The position numbers and the translations under genes were made by a program. A model generated the notes under the pieces. The model was not told the origin of the DNA and did not search any database. It worked only from the letters and a program-made list of their open reading frames with translations. A stretch of 64,000 nt of DNA, taken from contig NC_068359.1 in the NCBI RefSeq assembly GCF_020536995.1, forward strand, positions 63,819,004 through 63,883,003, in the 5' to 3' direction. Positions within the stretch are counted from its first letter, which is position 1. Each line of letters starts with the position of its first letter. The stretch is from Dreissena polymorpha (lineage: Eukaryota; Mollusca; Bivalvia; Myida; Dreissenidae). This document shows, piece by piece, positions 11,260 through 23,085 of this stretch.

Positions 11260-13648
11260 ATGACCTTTACATAACGCCAGCAGACATAAATGAATATACT
11301 CGAATATTTCATAGGCTGATTCGAAATAAATCTTCTGTACTTTGGCTACGTCGCCGTATCTGTACACAGCGAAATGAATGCAACACTTTTCAATTTAGGG
11401 AATTCCGGACTAAACTCGGCATTTTCAAACGACACATAGAAACAAATTGTGTCTCGCAGAATTTCAGGGTCTGTACTCGGTCACTATATAGTGAGCGGAT
11501 GACATAATTGACTATCGATAAACACAGTTTAGCTTTCAAAATGAGAAAACAAAACCACCGAAATAGTATAGTGTCACAATAAGATAAAACTCATTTAATT
11601 ATCTAACCACAAATGTTTGCCGTACTCGGTCAGCACGTCTGGAAATCGTTTCTGATCGCCTGAATATTCTTCCCTTTTTTGCCAGTTTGCTATATTTAAA
11701 ATTCAATTTCATATCAAAAAGCATTGTGCTAAATTGTGCATGCATTTTACAATGCGTAATGGGATTTTTTAAACCCGCGTCATACGAAAATGGGTATTAT
11801 GCCATATGCGCCCATCATAGCTATAGCTCATTCAGTCTGCGCATCTCTCAGTCTGGTCAGGAGATACATAATGAGACCATACAACCTTGGGTGATATTAT
11901 AGCGGACAGCACCCCTGACCAGACTGCGCAAATGCACAGGCTGGGATTGAGCTACGCTCGATGTCAAGTAGGTCAAGCGAGTTGAGTATCGTGTTATTTC
12001 TTAAAAGTTGACCCAGCATTTGTAAAAATGTTGCAAGACATGTACATTTCCAGAAAGGAAATTCATTTCTGCGTTGAATAAGACCAAGAGCGTGAAAATC
12101 GCTGCAAAATTAATGACGTAATGGCTGTTCAAAGCGATGCAACCTGTTTTGGGGTGATTTTGAGTTGAATACCTTGGTAGAATGTAGAAAAAAAACATGG
12201 TTACATTCCTTGTTGGCTATTTGAAAGAAAAAAACAAATGAGTAAAAGTAGTACAAATACACAGATTTAAGCTGACGAGACACAATGTTAGTTTTGCCTG
12301 TTCATAAGCTAGGGCAATATTGTTACTTAAAGCTTCCAGGGACGAGCCCATAGAGCTGTTACATTAAAAATGTCATTTGTGGGTGACATACACTTCAAAT
12401 TATATAAGGTGAATATTTTATAACAAGTGATTAAATTTTTTCCGATTAGATCACACACACAGGCAATAAATATATGGTTTAAGTAAACATTGATGTCTGT
12501 GATGCCCTAAAAAACAATCAATCAACCTTAAAAGTATTTACCTAATAACGTACTGAAAGTATCAATAAACCACACACAATTTACAATAACAGATAAATCA
12601 CATAAACACATAAATAAAAGATAGTTGGCAATATTTACTTAAACTTATTTAAAGATTAAAGTTACACATGTTGTTCTGATTAACTGTTTACATAAGCAAC
12701 TTCAGGAGGCAACTAAACACAGTCTTTTATTTCATGTAATTGAGAATAAAGCATTTATATTATTTGCCAAAAAGGTTGCACATTCATCAAAGCTCGAAGT
12801 GAATTTAATAAATTATATAATATTATATAAAAATAATATGGTATCTAGATTCGTAATAAGATTTTTCTAAAATCTGACCTGATGATCTATTTAAGACGCT
12901 CATGACCTAGAAAAATTTGATCAAAATGTGGCCTTTGGAGTAGTCATGAGCTTAAAGTTGACGACTCATACCACACGACGCCGGATACAGGGTGATCACA
13001 ATAGTTAATTTTGAGCACCACGTGTTCAACAACATTATCATCTTCAAGAACAACACCAAAAACTACATAGTAATACCAATATTACTTCTTACACCAAGTA
13101 AGTATGTCAATAAGATCTTATAATAATCTTATAATAATCTAAGTTTACTCGAACTGCGTAATTTCAATATAAAATATCACACTTTCTACCGAATTCAAAA
13201 GGTAATCGTCTGCATTTACTATTCCCTATAAACCGTTGCAAACAATTTTACAACAACAAACCAAAGCAAATGCATTATGAAATATGGACATGGCACATGT
13301 TCTTAAAAGGAAACGCAGTTCATGGTATCTGAGTGGACATGACATTGTGAGAATATGTATACAATAACGTCTATAAATTGACATTTGAATTAGATAAGGG
13401 TAATCAAACCTTAACTTTATCTCATGCCAAATTATCAGGTATAGTTTAGAGAAAAGCGTATGAAATTGGGGGTGGCTGCAAATTATACAAAAACACAAAA
13501 TGATGTTGTTCGGTGATTGGCGTAGTGGGACATTGCATTTGATAAGTCGCATAGTTTATTCAACCGACATTTGGAGAATTCGGATATGAGTCTTGTTCGA
13601 GCCTTTTTATCCCATTGTCATGAGTGCCCTTCAATAACATATATTTAT
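11260..13648. other. Unassigned AT-rich DNA with one small foldback
   Basis: An imperfect inverted repeat at about 11812-11965 contains TCAGTCTGGTCAGG facing CCTGACCAGACTG, with outer GAGCTA-type ends; it is probably a short foldback element. The remainder has short frames without motifs, and I see no gene in it. Confidence 0.4.
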
Positions 13649-13807
13649 ACAAGATAAGTATTGATGCAAAGCATCAAAGGGCGTTGGGAATTTCAGTGTA
13701 AAAAGGCACTCAATGAAGTTACATGAAACGATTTGATTTTTTTTCTACTGTGAATATTAATATATTGGCCGATTATTTTAAACAAAATAGAAAAAGATAC
13801 TGGTATA

Positions 13808-13918
13808 ACCATTATCTATGATTTTGTGTTATAACCCCCAAATTACCATTATTTATGATGTTCTGTTATAACCCCCAAATAACCATTATCTATGAATTTG
13901 TGTTGTAACCCCAAATAT
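13808..13918. repeat. Tandem repeat, ~46-bp unit, 3 copies
   Basis: Three consecutive units contain ACCATTATCTATGAT, then TGTTATAACCCCCAAAT. The same array recurs at about 46896-47008 in the sister element, so it is part of the element and not a local expansion. Confidence 0.85.
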
Positions 13919-14870
13919 TTCATAGTTCATTTTATTTACATTGGTTTCCTTATTTTACTGGCATCCGTGTGCAGTTTTCATTAATGGAACAGAACTGTGT
14001 AGGTTTTAAAAAATCTGCTTCATCTTGTAAGCGTAATTTCATATTTTTCTCAACTTCAAGGGGAGATGATTCTGAACTTATTCTTACGTTGCTGATTTAC
14101 GATAGGGGTTGAGTACTCATTGATATGAAAACACTGTAAAAGTTTGGAAAAAAATTAAATGAAAACTGTAAATGGCATAAAGAAGCTGCATTTCACAATA
14201 CTTAGAAATTCAGTAAAAGATCATTATAGATTTATTGCTCCGATATTCATCATTTTCAATAGGGTTCGAGTAATACTGATATAAAAACACTTAACAAGTT
14301 TGGAAAGATTCAGACGAAAGTTGTGAAATCTTTTAAACAAGTGGAAATTGTTTGTTTTGTCAAATTTAATAGAAAAAATTCTGGACTTATTGTCCCGATA
14401 TTTCTCATTTTAAATGAGGTAAAAATGCTCATTGATATGAAGACACTGTAAGTTTGGAAAGAATCTGATGCAAAATGTTGACATAATCACCTAACCAAGC
14501 AGTTTTTCACTTTTATTTTTAAATTCAAAGAGACATAATTCTGGATAAGCGGCTGCCTCCTTTATCGCAACTCATTGTTATAATCAATAATACGTGTCGC
14601 GCTTCGCGCTCTATATGTGGTAGGGATAGTACTTAGGGCCTATGATAGACAACCATAAAAATACATGGATAATAGATGTGTTGTTTGCATTTATTTGTTA
14701 ATATAAAAACACGTGTATTTTAATAAGATATTTAAGTGATGTAAGAAATTTTAATTAACGTTGTCACCCCGTTGCATCCATTAATTTTAATAAAAATGTC
14801 CAATTGTAGTAAAATAGATTTTAAAATGTCTACATAAAATAAAGCTTGCTTATATTAATTAACCTGAGTG

Positions 14871-14876
14871 AAAAAA
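14871..14876 (-). terminator. Pol III oligo-T terminator for tRNA-Phe
   Basis: Six A on + give TTTTTT on the transcribed strand, about 28 nt past the tRNA 3' end. It is the first such run downstream. The trailer would contain a small hairpin (CGAAC/GTTCG). Confidence 0.6.
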
Positions 14877-14903
14877 TTGTCAGCCGCCGAACTGTTCCGT
14901 TCG

Positions 14904-14993
14904 TGCCGGAACCCGGGATTGAACCGGGGGCCTTTAGATGACTGTTGCGTAAACAACTTCAGTCTAACGCTCTCCCAACTGAGCTATTCCGGC
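14904..14993 (-). tRNA. tRNA-Phe (GAA) with a 17-nt intron
   Basis: Read on -, the 7-bp acceptor stem GCCGGAA/TTCCGGC pairs fully (14993-14987 with 14911-14905) and the discriminator is A (14904). The D arm GCTCAGTTGGGAGAGC and the T arm CCCGG-TTCAATC-CCGGG are intact. The anticodon loop is CTGAAG followed by a 17-nt insertion and then A-TCTAA, placing the intron at the canonical 37/38 site. The exonic length is 73 nt. A run of six T on the - strand (14876-14871) lies about 28 nt downstream and could terminate Pol III. The gene sits inside a repeat that also carried a tRNA in its other copy. Confidence 0.9.
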
Positions 14994-15541
14994 TGACATT
15001 CACTTATGTACTGCTATTTGGTGAAGTTGTGTATAGCGATCGTTATTATATGTCTATTAATAAACTAATACATTGTACGTTTTCGTACCACTACGCCTTC
15101 CAATAAACTTGCTTGCGCGATAGGTCGTAAAATATCGTACTACATTGATTCTCCTCTAAATAAGCAAATTAGAAAAACCACAAAATAAATATGTTTTGAT
15201 TATGTTTTGTTTTTTTACAAAACATCATTTGTTTTTATACAAAACCAGAAAGTTTCGCGTATTTGCCCAGTCCCTGTGATCTTTCCCCTGTGATCAGTTG
15301 TGGATCAGTTATTAATTAAAACAATTAGCTTTGCATTATTGGCAATAAATGTTGTAATAAATGTAATAGGCACAAATGCAGTACTTATTTACACTAATTT
15401 ACACAAAAAATCACCACTATGCAATATATTCTTAAAACAAAAATATATACATTGATCCGTAAAATAAATTCTCCTCCCATAAGCGAAAACAAATGCATTA
15501 CATACTAGTCGCCGCACTGCAGTGCGACGCCAATAACATGC

Positions 15542-18500
15542 CATAAACAACTCGTTTTATAAAATAAGAACATTTTGCTCTAAGTATTTGCTAAAACACT
15601 TATCGAAGTAGGCTAAAGCTCGTCGAACGCGCTTAACATTTTGATTAAGTTTGTTTTGGAGACACGTAAATTGTTTAACGATGAGTTTGGCAAATGTCAG
15701 ATAACAAATTTATTTCAGCTTGTATTTCACAATCTTTATCGGGATGTAAGATAATGTCAAAGTCAATGCGGACTGTTTAAGAAGGAAAATACTTCTTCAA
15801 AGAAAATATTCGTAAATCTACTCATGCGCTATTAAGCGTTTATGTATCTTAAATTGCATTCACATTCGCATGATTAAAAATTTAAATGTTTTGTACAAGC
15901 AATGGGAACATTGTGTATGAAGTTCGGTATGGATTTGAACCTGTTAAAACCCTCAATGCTCTGCATACAGCACTCTATGGCGTTGACCTAAGTTTCAAAT
16001 ATGTTGTATCTTTATCTTTTGCTGTATGAATTGTCATGTTTTGCAAATAAGGAAACTGCTTACTTTAATAAAATACTAGCGGATGGTGACATAGTGTATT
16101 TTCCTGATAATGATTCTGTAGATTCAGTTTTCATATATTATATGTGTTCGTTTGAATATTAACTTGTCATAAATACGTATAAACTTTTTATATCACATAC
16201 AATTTCGATGCGATTTAAAGATTATGGCTAATGGTAACAGCTGTTTCTGAAGTTCTTTAAAAGTTCGAACAATATGCTTTAATTGCAAGTGGCATACCCA
16301 GAATGGAACTTAAGCACACATTTGCAGCAGTTTTATAGTATGTAACTAACACTTTACACAACCTTCTAAATTAAATTTGGTTTTAAAGACAGTCAACGTT
16401 AATGGTGAAACTTGCATCAGACTTTCTGAGCACTCTTGAAATACTGAAACCCCATTCCAGTGCATGCACAATTGCTCGTGGAACTTACTTGGTTTGCTGT
16501 GCAACAGTCGATTGTTACATGGACCTCTCTTAAGGTTATTGTCGTAGAACATAATATTGACCAAACATGTGTTACAGATAATATGTTTGTATGAATAATG
16601 CAGGATGACAAACACAAGTATAAGAGCGAAGCCTGTATGTATAAACAGTTAAACACTCTGTCTTGAACTATGATTAGCCTGGCATACAGTTTGCAATAAG
16701 ATAACAAACAAAAATGATTTCGGACGTGATGGTCAGCGTACAGTAATTCCTTTTTACATAAAATGAGTATATACACACATCACAAGATCTTTTTGCGAGC
16801 AAAGGTATGCTAAATAATGTTGGGATCAAGTTTAATACGACAAGCCTAGTGACTAATAGCTGGGCTTAACTAAAACCAACGCGAATAAATGTTCAAGTTC
16901 AATTTTTATTTTCTGGCAATGCAATTTTATTGCATTATGTGTGTTTCAATATATGTATTCACTGTTTTTACTCAGTGATGTAGATCTAGGTTTCTCAATA
17001 TTACCAACGTATATCAATTTTAAAATTACTGTACCGAAGATGTGAAATAAAAGTTGCGTAGGTGTTGTTAACTAATGGATGAAACTTTTTTGTATGAGAA
17101 CATCTCATCTATTCATACTACTCTATATGACACAACACATGACACAGAATGCATTCAACAACAAATATTGTGCCGGATACAGGGATCATTCTACCCTTAA
17201 AAGGAGCCCATAAGGAATGTTACATAATGGAAGCTCTGTGCAATTGTACAACAAAATGAACTAATAACAATGGAATAAAAATATTATTACCTCAGAGATT
17301 CGTTTTCTGCCATTTCTAGTATATTGATATTGTTCCAGAAATACTTATAAAGAAAGAAAGAATGCAATGTAGCCTGCATAAGTTGCTATTAACCGAGAAA
17401 CGGGCAAAGTTAACATAAAGATAGCTGCCGTTGCTTCTGCAGCTGAATTGCATCGAGAAATTGAGGTAAGCAACCAACAAATTAATAATAGAAATTCACA
17501 ATAGCCACTAGGGTGTAACAATATGGTATAGCAAATCTTGGGTAAATTGAGCACACTGATCATGTTAAACACAACACTAATTGTCCTTGTTTGTGGAGTT
17601 TAAAACACAGAGTGAAGTTATGTTTCCATACTGTGAAACTTGTTTCTCGTAAAATATGCGCATGGTTGGTCGTAACTTTGTACGCACTATGTGCATCATT
17701 TTTATCAATTTTAAAATGCTTATCCACTAGGTTTGATATGTAAACACTTATGTTAAACCTCAAAAGAATATGCTCGTATTGCACGTATACTTATTTGGAA
17801 GTGAAAGTAGAAACTTTACGACAAAGCAAGTACGCGAATTTTATTGCATACACACATATATAAAGGCAGTGTTTTATTTGTTGGATGTTCATACAATGTG
17901 AATGTCATCGCATGCAATTCTTTCGCGGTTTATACCTTGCTGTATGCACTTTTGAGAAGTGGTATTACGTCACTGTATGTCTGGCCCTGCTCAGCCATAT
18001 GTTATCGTTTATAATATATATCATCCGATTATTATTTTAAATGCCAACACTTTAGATAGAACAGGTCACAGAACGTTTGAATATATTGTACTCCCTATTC
18101 CCAAAAATAACTGTGTGAACTGTTATCGTTGTTAATCGAATATGACATTTATTGCAAGCCGAAAACTTTTATACTTAAAGCAATACGCCACATTCATTTA
18201 AACCAAAAATAAAATGTTTATTTCTGCTCAGAAAAGGGAAGGAGGTGGGACAATATTTAATTTGTCATTTTTTACTACACTCAAGTAATTTCCATTCTAA
18301 ATAAAAATGTACATATCCTGATTGGTATTTATTAGTAAATTTTGCAAGTATAATCATTTATTATCGGATGTAGTTAAATGATCGAAAACTAAACCTGGAA
18401 TAAAAAAAAATAGTAACTGATCATCACCAACAATCAAGAGATACTTAAGTGTCGTGTTGTTCTTGTACGTACATTTGTGTTGCATTGTCACCTTTGTTTT

Positions 18501-18692
18501 ATCATTGTGGATCGTTCGATCAAATAACGACATCATGTCGTTACGCAAGCACGACAAAATATGCGCGCCGATACGATAAATTAAGCATTTTTTAAATATG
18601 CCGAATACACATATCGTGTTGTTTGAGTGTATGATATAATTTGGTTTAATAAAAAATTGTATATACGCACTCTTTATTAGCCCATAAACACT
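15542..18692. other. Unassigned AT-rich DNA
   Basis: Frames up to 119 codons occur on - (16776-16417 and 16615-16346), but they overlap each other, are full of rare cysteine-rich AT-driven codons and show no motif. A sequence near 15930 weakly resembles one near 22200 (AAACCCTCAATGCTCTGCAT type) and may be an old dispersed repeat. I call no gene here. Confidence 0.35.
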
Positions 18693-18987
18693 CGGAATCA
18701 ACGAATATTCCGAAAAATATAATTAACACATAAGGCAAAACAATGTTCCTTAGTTATAGCCATAATTTCAACGCTAGATTTGGTCTGGTTACATAGATTT
18801 AACTCAATACAAAATGCTCGTTTTAATTGTTTTGTGTCACAATATATTCTATGTGAATTTCCGGCTACGATATACGAACATTTACGAGCGAACGCGAGAT
18901 TGGCTCCGGGCAGTTTCGGAAGAACGACGTCGTTCTCACGAATACTTTCTTGTTCGAAATATTTTGCGAAACATTCGTTAAATTTGA
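18693..18987. repeat. Dispersed repeat, copy 1
   Basis: About 295 bp matching 50915-51286 in direct orientation, with shared blocks AGCCATAATTTCAACGCTAGA, ACAAAATGCTCGTTTT and GAACATTTACGA. No coding content is seen. Confidence 0.65.
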
Positions 18988-20068
18988 GTATTTTTGTTAC
19001 TTTAAAACAGAACTTATGTCTTAAATGCGGTCACCATACTAAATTCAGTGATGTACTTATTGTACCTATCATGACAACAATAATTGAACTTGTCCTGGAT
19101 AAGGGCCTTTAAAATTGACACCGAATAAGTCAACATGGTGAACAGGTAATGCCTTAAATTTGTCATGAAACACAGGTGACGAACATAACGGAGTTGTTGA
19201 TGTTATTTCACATACATTGATTTGACATTTTCCAAAGTCCACGATGCATAATGCGGTACCGATCGTTTTGGGGCAGCATAAGTGCGTCTGTGGAAAGAGT
19301 CGGTGTTGAAGATTAAATAGTGCAAAATTAAAGTCATTTTGTTGTTCGAAAATATCTGCACTTTGGGAAGTTACGTAGAACATTTAGTGGCAAATTTGTT
19401 CTGGTTTGTTTACTCCCAAATCGCACTCGTATTGCCCGATGCCACATTTTTTTATTCGCTAAATCTTTAGCCAAGAGAGCGGAAACTCCGTTCAGTTAAT
19501 TTTGTTCTTAAGTCTTGAATGATTTCTGTAATTAAGATTTCTCTCTCCCAACCCATCCCTTATTTGTTTTTTCCTTAGAAATTGTACTTTTGTTTAAGTT
19601 TCCACATTGGTTTGGCCCTTGTGAACTTCAAACTGTCAAATGTGTTGGCTGTTACCAAGACAGCTCTCGAGGAAACGTATAAACAAGTCAAATAGCGAAA
19701 CGCCCCATAATTTGACAATAAAGTTCTTTTCTTGACTTTCAAGTTTGACCTTTATATTAAATGCAGCCATGCATATACAAAATATGGAACACAAACAAGT
19801 CATGGGCACAACGTGTAAAACTACCAGGTGTACGGTTACTGCACACTGTGTTATCACGAATTCGGCATGTCAACAGGTTTATCATTGTTTTCGCTGATAG
19901 TCATTCGTCAAGTGCATGCGACGACTTCAAGTTTTTCTCAGCTGGTACGGATCATTTGGTATATCAGGTTGAAGCCAAACACAGAGGTTTGTTTCCACAA
20001 ACATCTCCAAACATAGGATAGGTCGGTCGGCGAAACATTGTATCGTTCACTTTTTATGATATCGGAAT
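18988..20068. other. Unassigned DNA
   Basis: Overlapping frames of 73-104 codons on both strands have no family resemblance and no splice-compatible partners. Nothing is called. Confidence 0.3.
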
Positions 20069-20569
20069 TTAAAGGGGCCTTTTCACAGATTTTGGCATGT
20101 ATTGAAGTTTGTAATTAAATACATTATATTGATAAATGTAAACATGTGATCTAAAAAGCTGCAGTAAAAAATCAAGAATAAAATTTTAAAAAAGAGAAAA
20201 AAAAGTAACCCTCAACAGGGCTCGAACCACAGATCCCTGAAGTAAAAAGGCTACCACTTAGACCACTTGGCCATCCGTGCTCATTCAATGAAGGATGTAT
20301 TTTATACTTTATATAAGCAATCCTCGTAGTTACACAAAATATAACGACAACATAACTCTCAAAATTATTCAATCGTTTCGCGTTGCAACGCTTTATAATT
20401 TTCAGGTTTTCAAATCGTCAAAAGATGCATATAATGGCTATTTTAGAGCATGGTAAATGTTCAGTATTACTGTTTCCTCACAAATATCATATCTAAAACG
20501 AAAATTTGCGAATCTGAAATAATTGTTTTTCAATTTTGTCAATTTACCAACATGTGAAAGGCCCCTTTA
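20069..20569 (-). mobile_element. TIR element carrying a tRNA-like sequence (copy 2 of 3)
   Basis: The ends AAAGGGGCCTTTTCACAG and GTGAAAGGCCCCTTT are inverted repeats, and the interior is the reverse complement of the copy at 10.7 kb. The tRNA-like part (about 20282-20208 on -) has GGCCAAGTGGTCTAAG and GGTTCGAGCCC boxes, close to a tRNA-Leu or tRNA-Ser. An A-rich tract next to it gives a T run on - that could stop Pol III. Confidence 0.85.
20208..20282 (-). ncRNA. tRNA-Leu/Ser-like sequence inside TIR element
   Basis: An A-box-like GGCCAAGTGG and a B-box GGTTCGAGCCC are present in correct order and spacing, followed by a T run on the - strand. Acceptor pairing is poor, so this is a tRNA-derived module rather than a proven tRNA gene. 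Confidence 0.5.
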
Positions 20570-20640
20570 AAACAGATATCCAATGGCATATATCTTACAA
20601 ATATTTATGCAATATTCCAAATATAATTTAGCAATTATGA

Positions 20641-21154
20641 TTAAAGCCACACACCCTGACATAAAATGCATGTTAATCAATACATATAGATGCAATTTGA
20701 AAGTATGCACGACTGTTATTAAATGTATAGCTTATTTAGCAAGTTATTTATTTATTTCATGTCGCTTTTAAAACCGAAAGTAGGATTACTATATGTATAC
20801 GTCAATGTCGACAATCGCGATTATTTTTAAGTTTTAAAGCGCAAACTGACGGATTTCTACCTTGTAACCATCAGAAATATTATTATTGGCATAGATTAAA
20901 TTAAATCTATAGCCTAGTAAGCAGGTAATTTATTATTTTTTTAGCAGTACTGCTTTTAAAACCGAAAGTAGGATTTCTAGACGTATACGTCCATTTCAAC
21001 AAACGCGATTATTTTTAGGTTTTAAGGTGCAAAAAAGACGGATTTCTACATTGTTATCACCAGATATATTTTAATTGGCATTGATTAAATAAGTTTCTTA
21101 TTTATGCATAAATGCACTGCGCCATATAAGTTATTTCAAGGTGTGTGGCTTTAA
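20641..21154. mobile_element. Short TIR element with internal duplication
   Basis: The ends are TTAAAGCCACACACCCTG and its inverse CAAGGTGTGTGGCTTTAA. Inside, a ~185-bp segment is present twice (both copies contain ACCGAAAGTAGGATT and GACGGATTTCTAC). It is about 510 bp with no coding frame, so it is a non-autonomous DNA element. Confidence 0.8.
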
Positions 21155-23085
21155 ATAAGTTAACATGATTGAGAACTCAATCTGGAAAACCAAGCAAAGT
21201 TATTGAACGGTACCAACAAACACGGCTCTTTCTTGTCAATGGAAACACACAACTATTTCGCTTTATGACGTACAAAACCATGCGCTCGAGGCGTTCATGC
21301 GCAATAGTCATTGTTGCAAAATTTCAATTTAATGATACAAACCACAGGGCATCATATTGACGGTTACATTATAATGGCTTTGCTCGTGGCCATATAGTCT
21401 GTAAAAGCAATGTCATATATAAGTAGGAAAATTAGTCAATGCTTTCCATATTTACATGTATATTTTATTTATTTATTAAAATATGAATTAACATGTTGTT
21501 GTTATGATTAAAGATAATTATATCTTTTATTTTCTACTGGTTTATTGTTTATTTTGATATTGAATCCATTTCAATATTCGTGTTTAAAATACTAGTCAGT
21601 TAATTGTTATTTTAATCACATTTCCGTTAACCACAAATCGCCGGATATATTTCACGTCGGGCATGCGACCTGACGTGGAAAGCTTTAAAAGGATTTTTTA
21701 TTCCGAAAGTACAATTTAGTGGTTAGAGCCGAGGCCTTCTCAGCTAAGGCCATATCAAACGGGCTTGTCTAGGGCCGTCTCTTCCACGAAAATGAGTCTT
21801 GACGTCACACCTCTATGTTAAGACTGGTCTTTAACTGGTTATGACCACACAATTCTTTGTAATCAAAAGGTCGTATGTGTCACACGAACATAAGCTGTCG
21901 TTATAGCTCGTGTCAAGCTTGAAGGTGGAGTTGTTTTTCTGTTGTTCTATTTTAAGGCCGTGTGCCAGAACAAAAATATTTTTTATTATAGTGTTAATCT
22001 TAAAATGTTTTGAAGGTTCATGTTATATCAACAAATATCTTGCGATAATATAAAGCTCATGGTTACGTCATATTATGTCTCCATAATGTCGATCTTTTCC
22101 CAACAACCCAGTTTATTCCTTCATGTGCCGCTTCATACAATATTTTGATAAAAGTACTGTTAAGAAAAATGTTTTAGGTTGAGCGCTCTAAAACCGGTTT
22201 AAACCTCCAATGCTTTGCATTGACCGTTCCTAGGCGGTGGCCCCAGCTTCATTCTTCTATGTGTGTATGTTGTTTCGTATTTTGCTGTTTCGTACTGTTT
22301 TGGCAATTGGTCACTTGCCTTCAATAAAGGACCAACTAATTGTTTATACTGCTGCTTCAGCAGCTGGGGTGTCACGTCTTTATATTTAATAGATATATAT
22401 TGTATAGCTGGAGCTGCATACGGACAAAGTTGTTGAAAATACTGTCATGATTAACTCCAGAGTGTCAAAGTTTGTATGACGACAGGAAGAAAATTGCCAT
22501 GGTAATGCTGACCATAGAATCGTAAATTTCAAGTCAAAACGTACTTTTTGTAAGTACTACCGGGCATTATTCCCCACTCAAATCGAAGCAGCACAGTAAA
22601 TTTTATTTAAATACCATAGAACAAAAAGTTGTATACTTCTAATCACTTAAGTAATTAGGGCAATATATATTATTATAGTCTGAAACATAAATTACTTTTG
22701 AATCAGAAAATATAAATGAAGTCGGCACTCAGTCGGGCTTAATTTATATTAGGTGTGTCCAATCCTGGCTCAAATCGTGAATACCATCGATTAATCGTGA
22801 ACAATATCTCAATCACAATTGTCACGTATCTTAACCTAGCAAGGAAACTTAATCAACAAAGGGCAGCGTAATACCCCGTATAAGAACGTTCTGATTAACA
22901 GAACCAAAACGTGATGATTGTATCAGATCGAGGCGCTTAGACTAATTCGAAAGTCTCCAAGAACCGTATTAACATAAACTAGAGACCGTGTTAGATCGTG
23001 CCATTGTCCAATTTTAAATAATTGGAAACCGAGCGCATAGAGGCGCATCATAACGTACGGACAATCATCCCTTTTTATCTAAAGG
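21155..23085. other. Unassigned DNA with possible old repeat remnants
   Basis: No frame of interest. The segment near 22160-22350 (CTCCAATGCTTTGCATTGACC and what follows) looks like a dispersed-repeat remnant. No RNA gene is called. Confidence 0.3.

Larger units (their letters stand above)
13649..15541 (+). mobile_element. Composite repeat, copy 1, carrying tRNA-Phe
   Basis: It shares both flanks with a second copy at 46746-48054. The left end carries the hairpin TTGATGCAAAGCATCAA (13661-13677). It is followed by three ~46-bp tandem units (AACCATTATCTATGAT type, about 13808-13915) and a longer degenerate tandem region to about 14510. The right end carries the palindrome CGCACTGCAGTGCG (about 15514-15527) and ends CCAATAACATGC. 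Between a shared AAAATGTCTACAT and a shared ACAAAATAAATATG lies DNA unique to this copy, with a complete tRNA-Phe gene. Terminal hairpins plus internal minisatellites recall Helitron/Helentron-type non-autonomous elements, but no canonical CTRR end is visible. The class is inference. Confidence 0.6.

Noticed and set aside
13226-13552. 108-codon - strand frame
   Set aside because: Composition is that of AT-rich non-coding DNA; no family or splice evidence.
13649-15541. Classical Helitron
   Set aside because: Hairpins and minisatellite fit loosely, but no CTRR terminus or Rep/helicase is visible, so only a tentative comparison is made.
16346-16776. 119- and 89-codon overlapping - strand frames
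   Set aside because: No motif, overlapping frames, no splice or promoter support.
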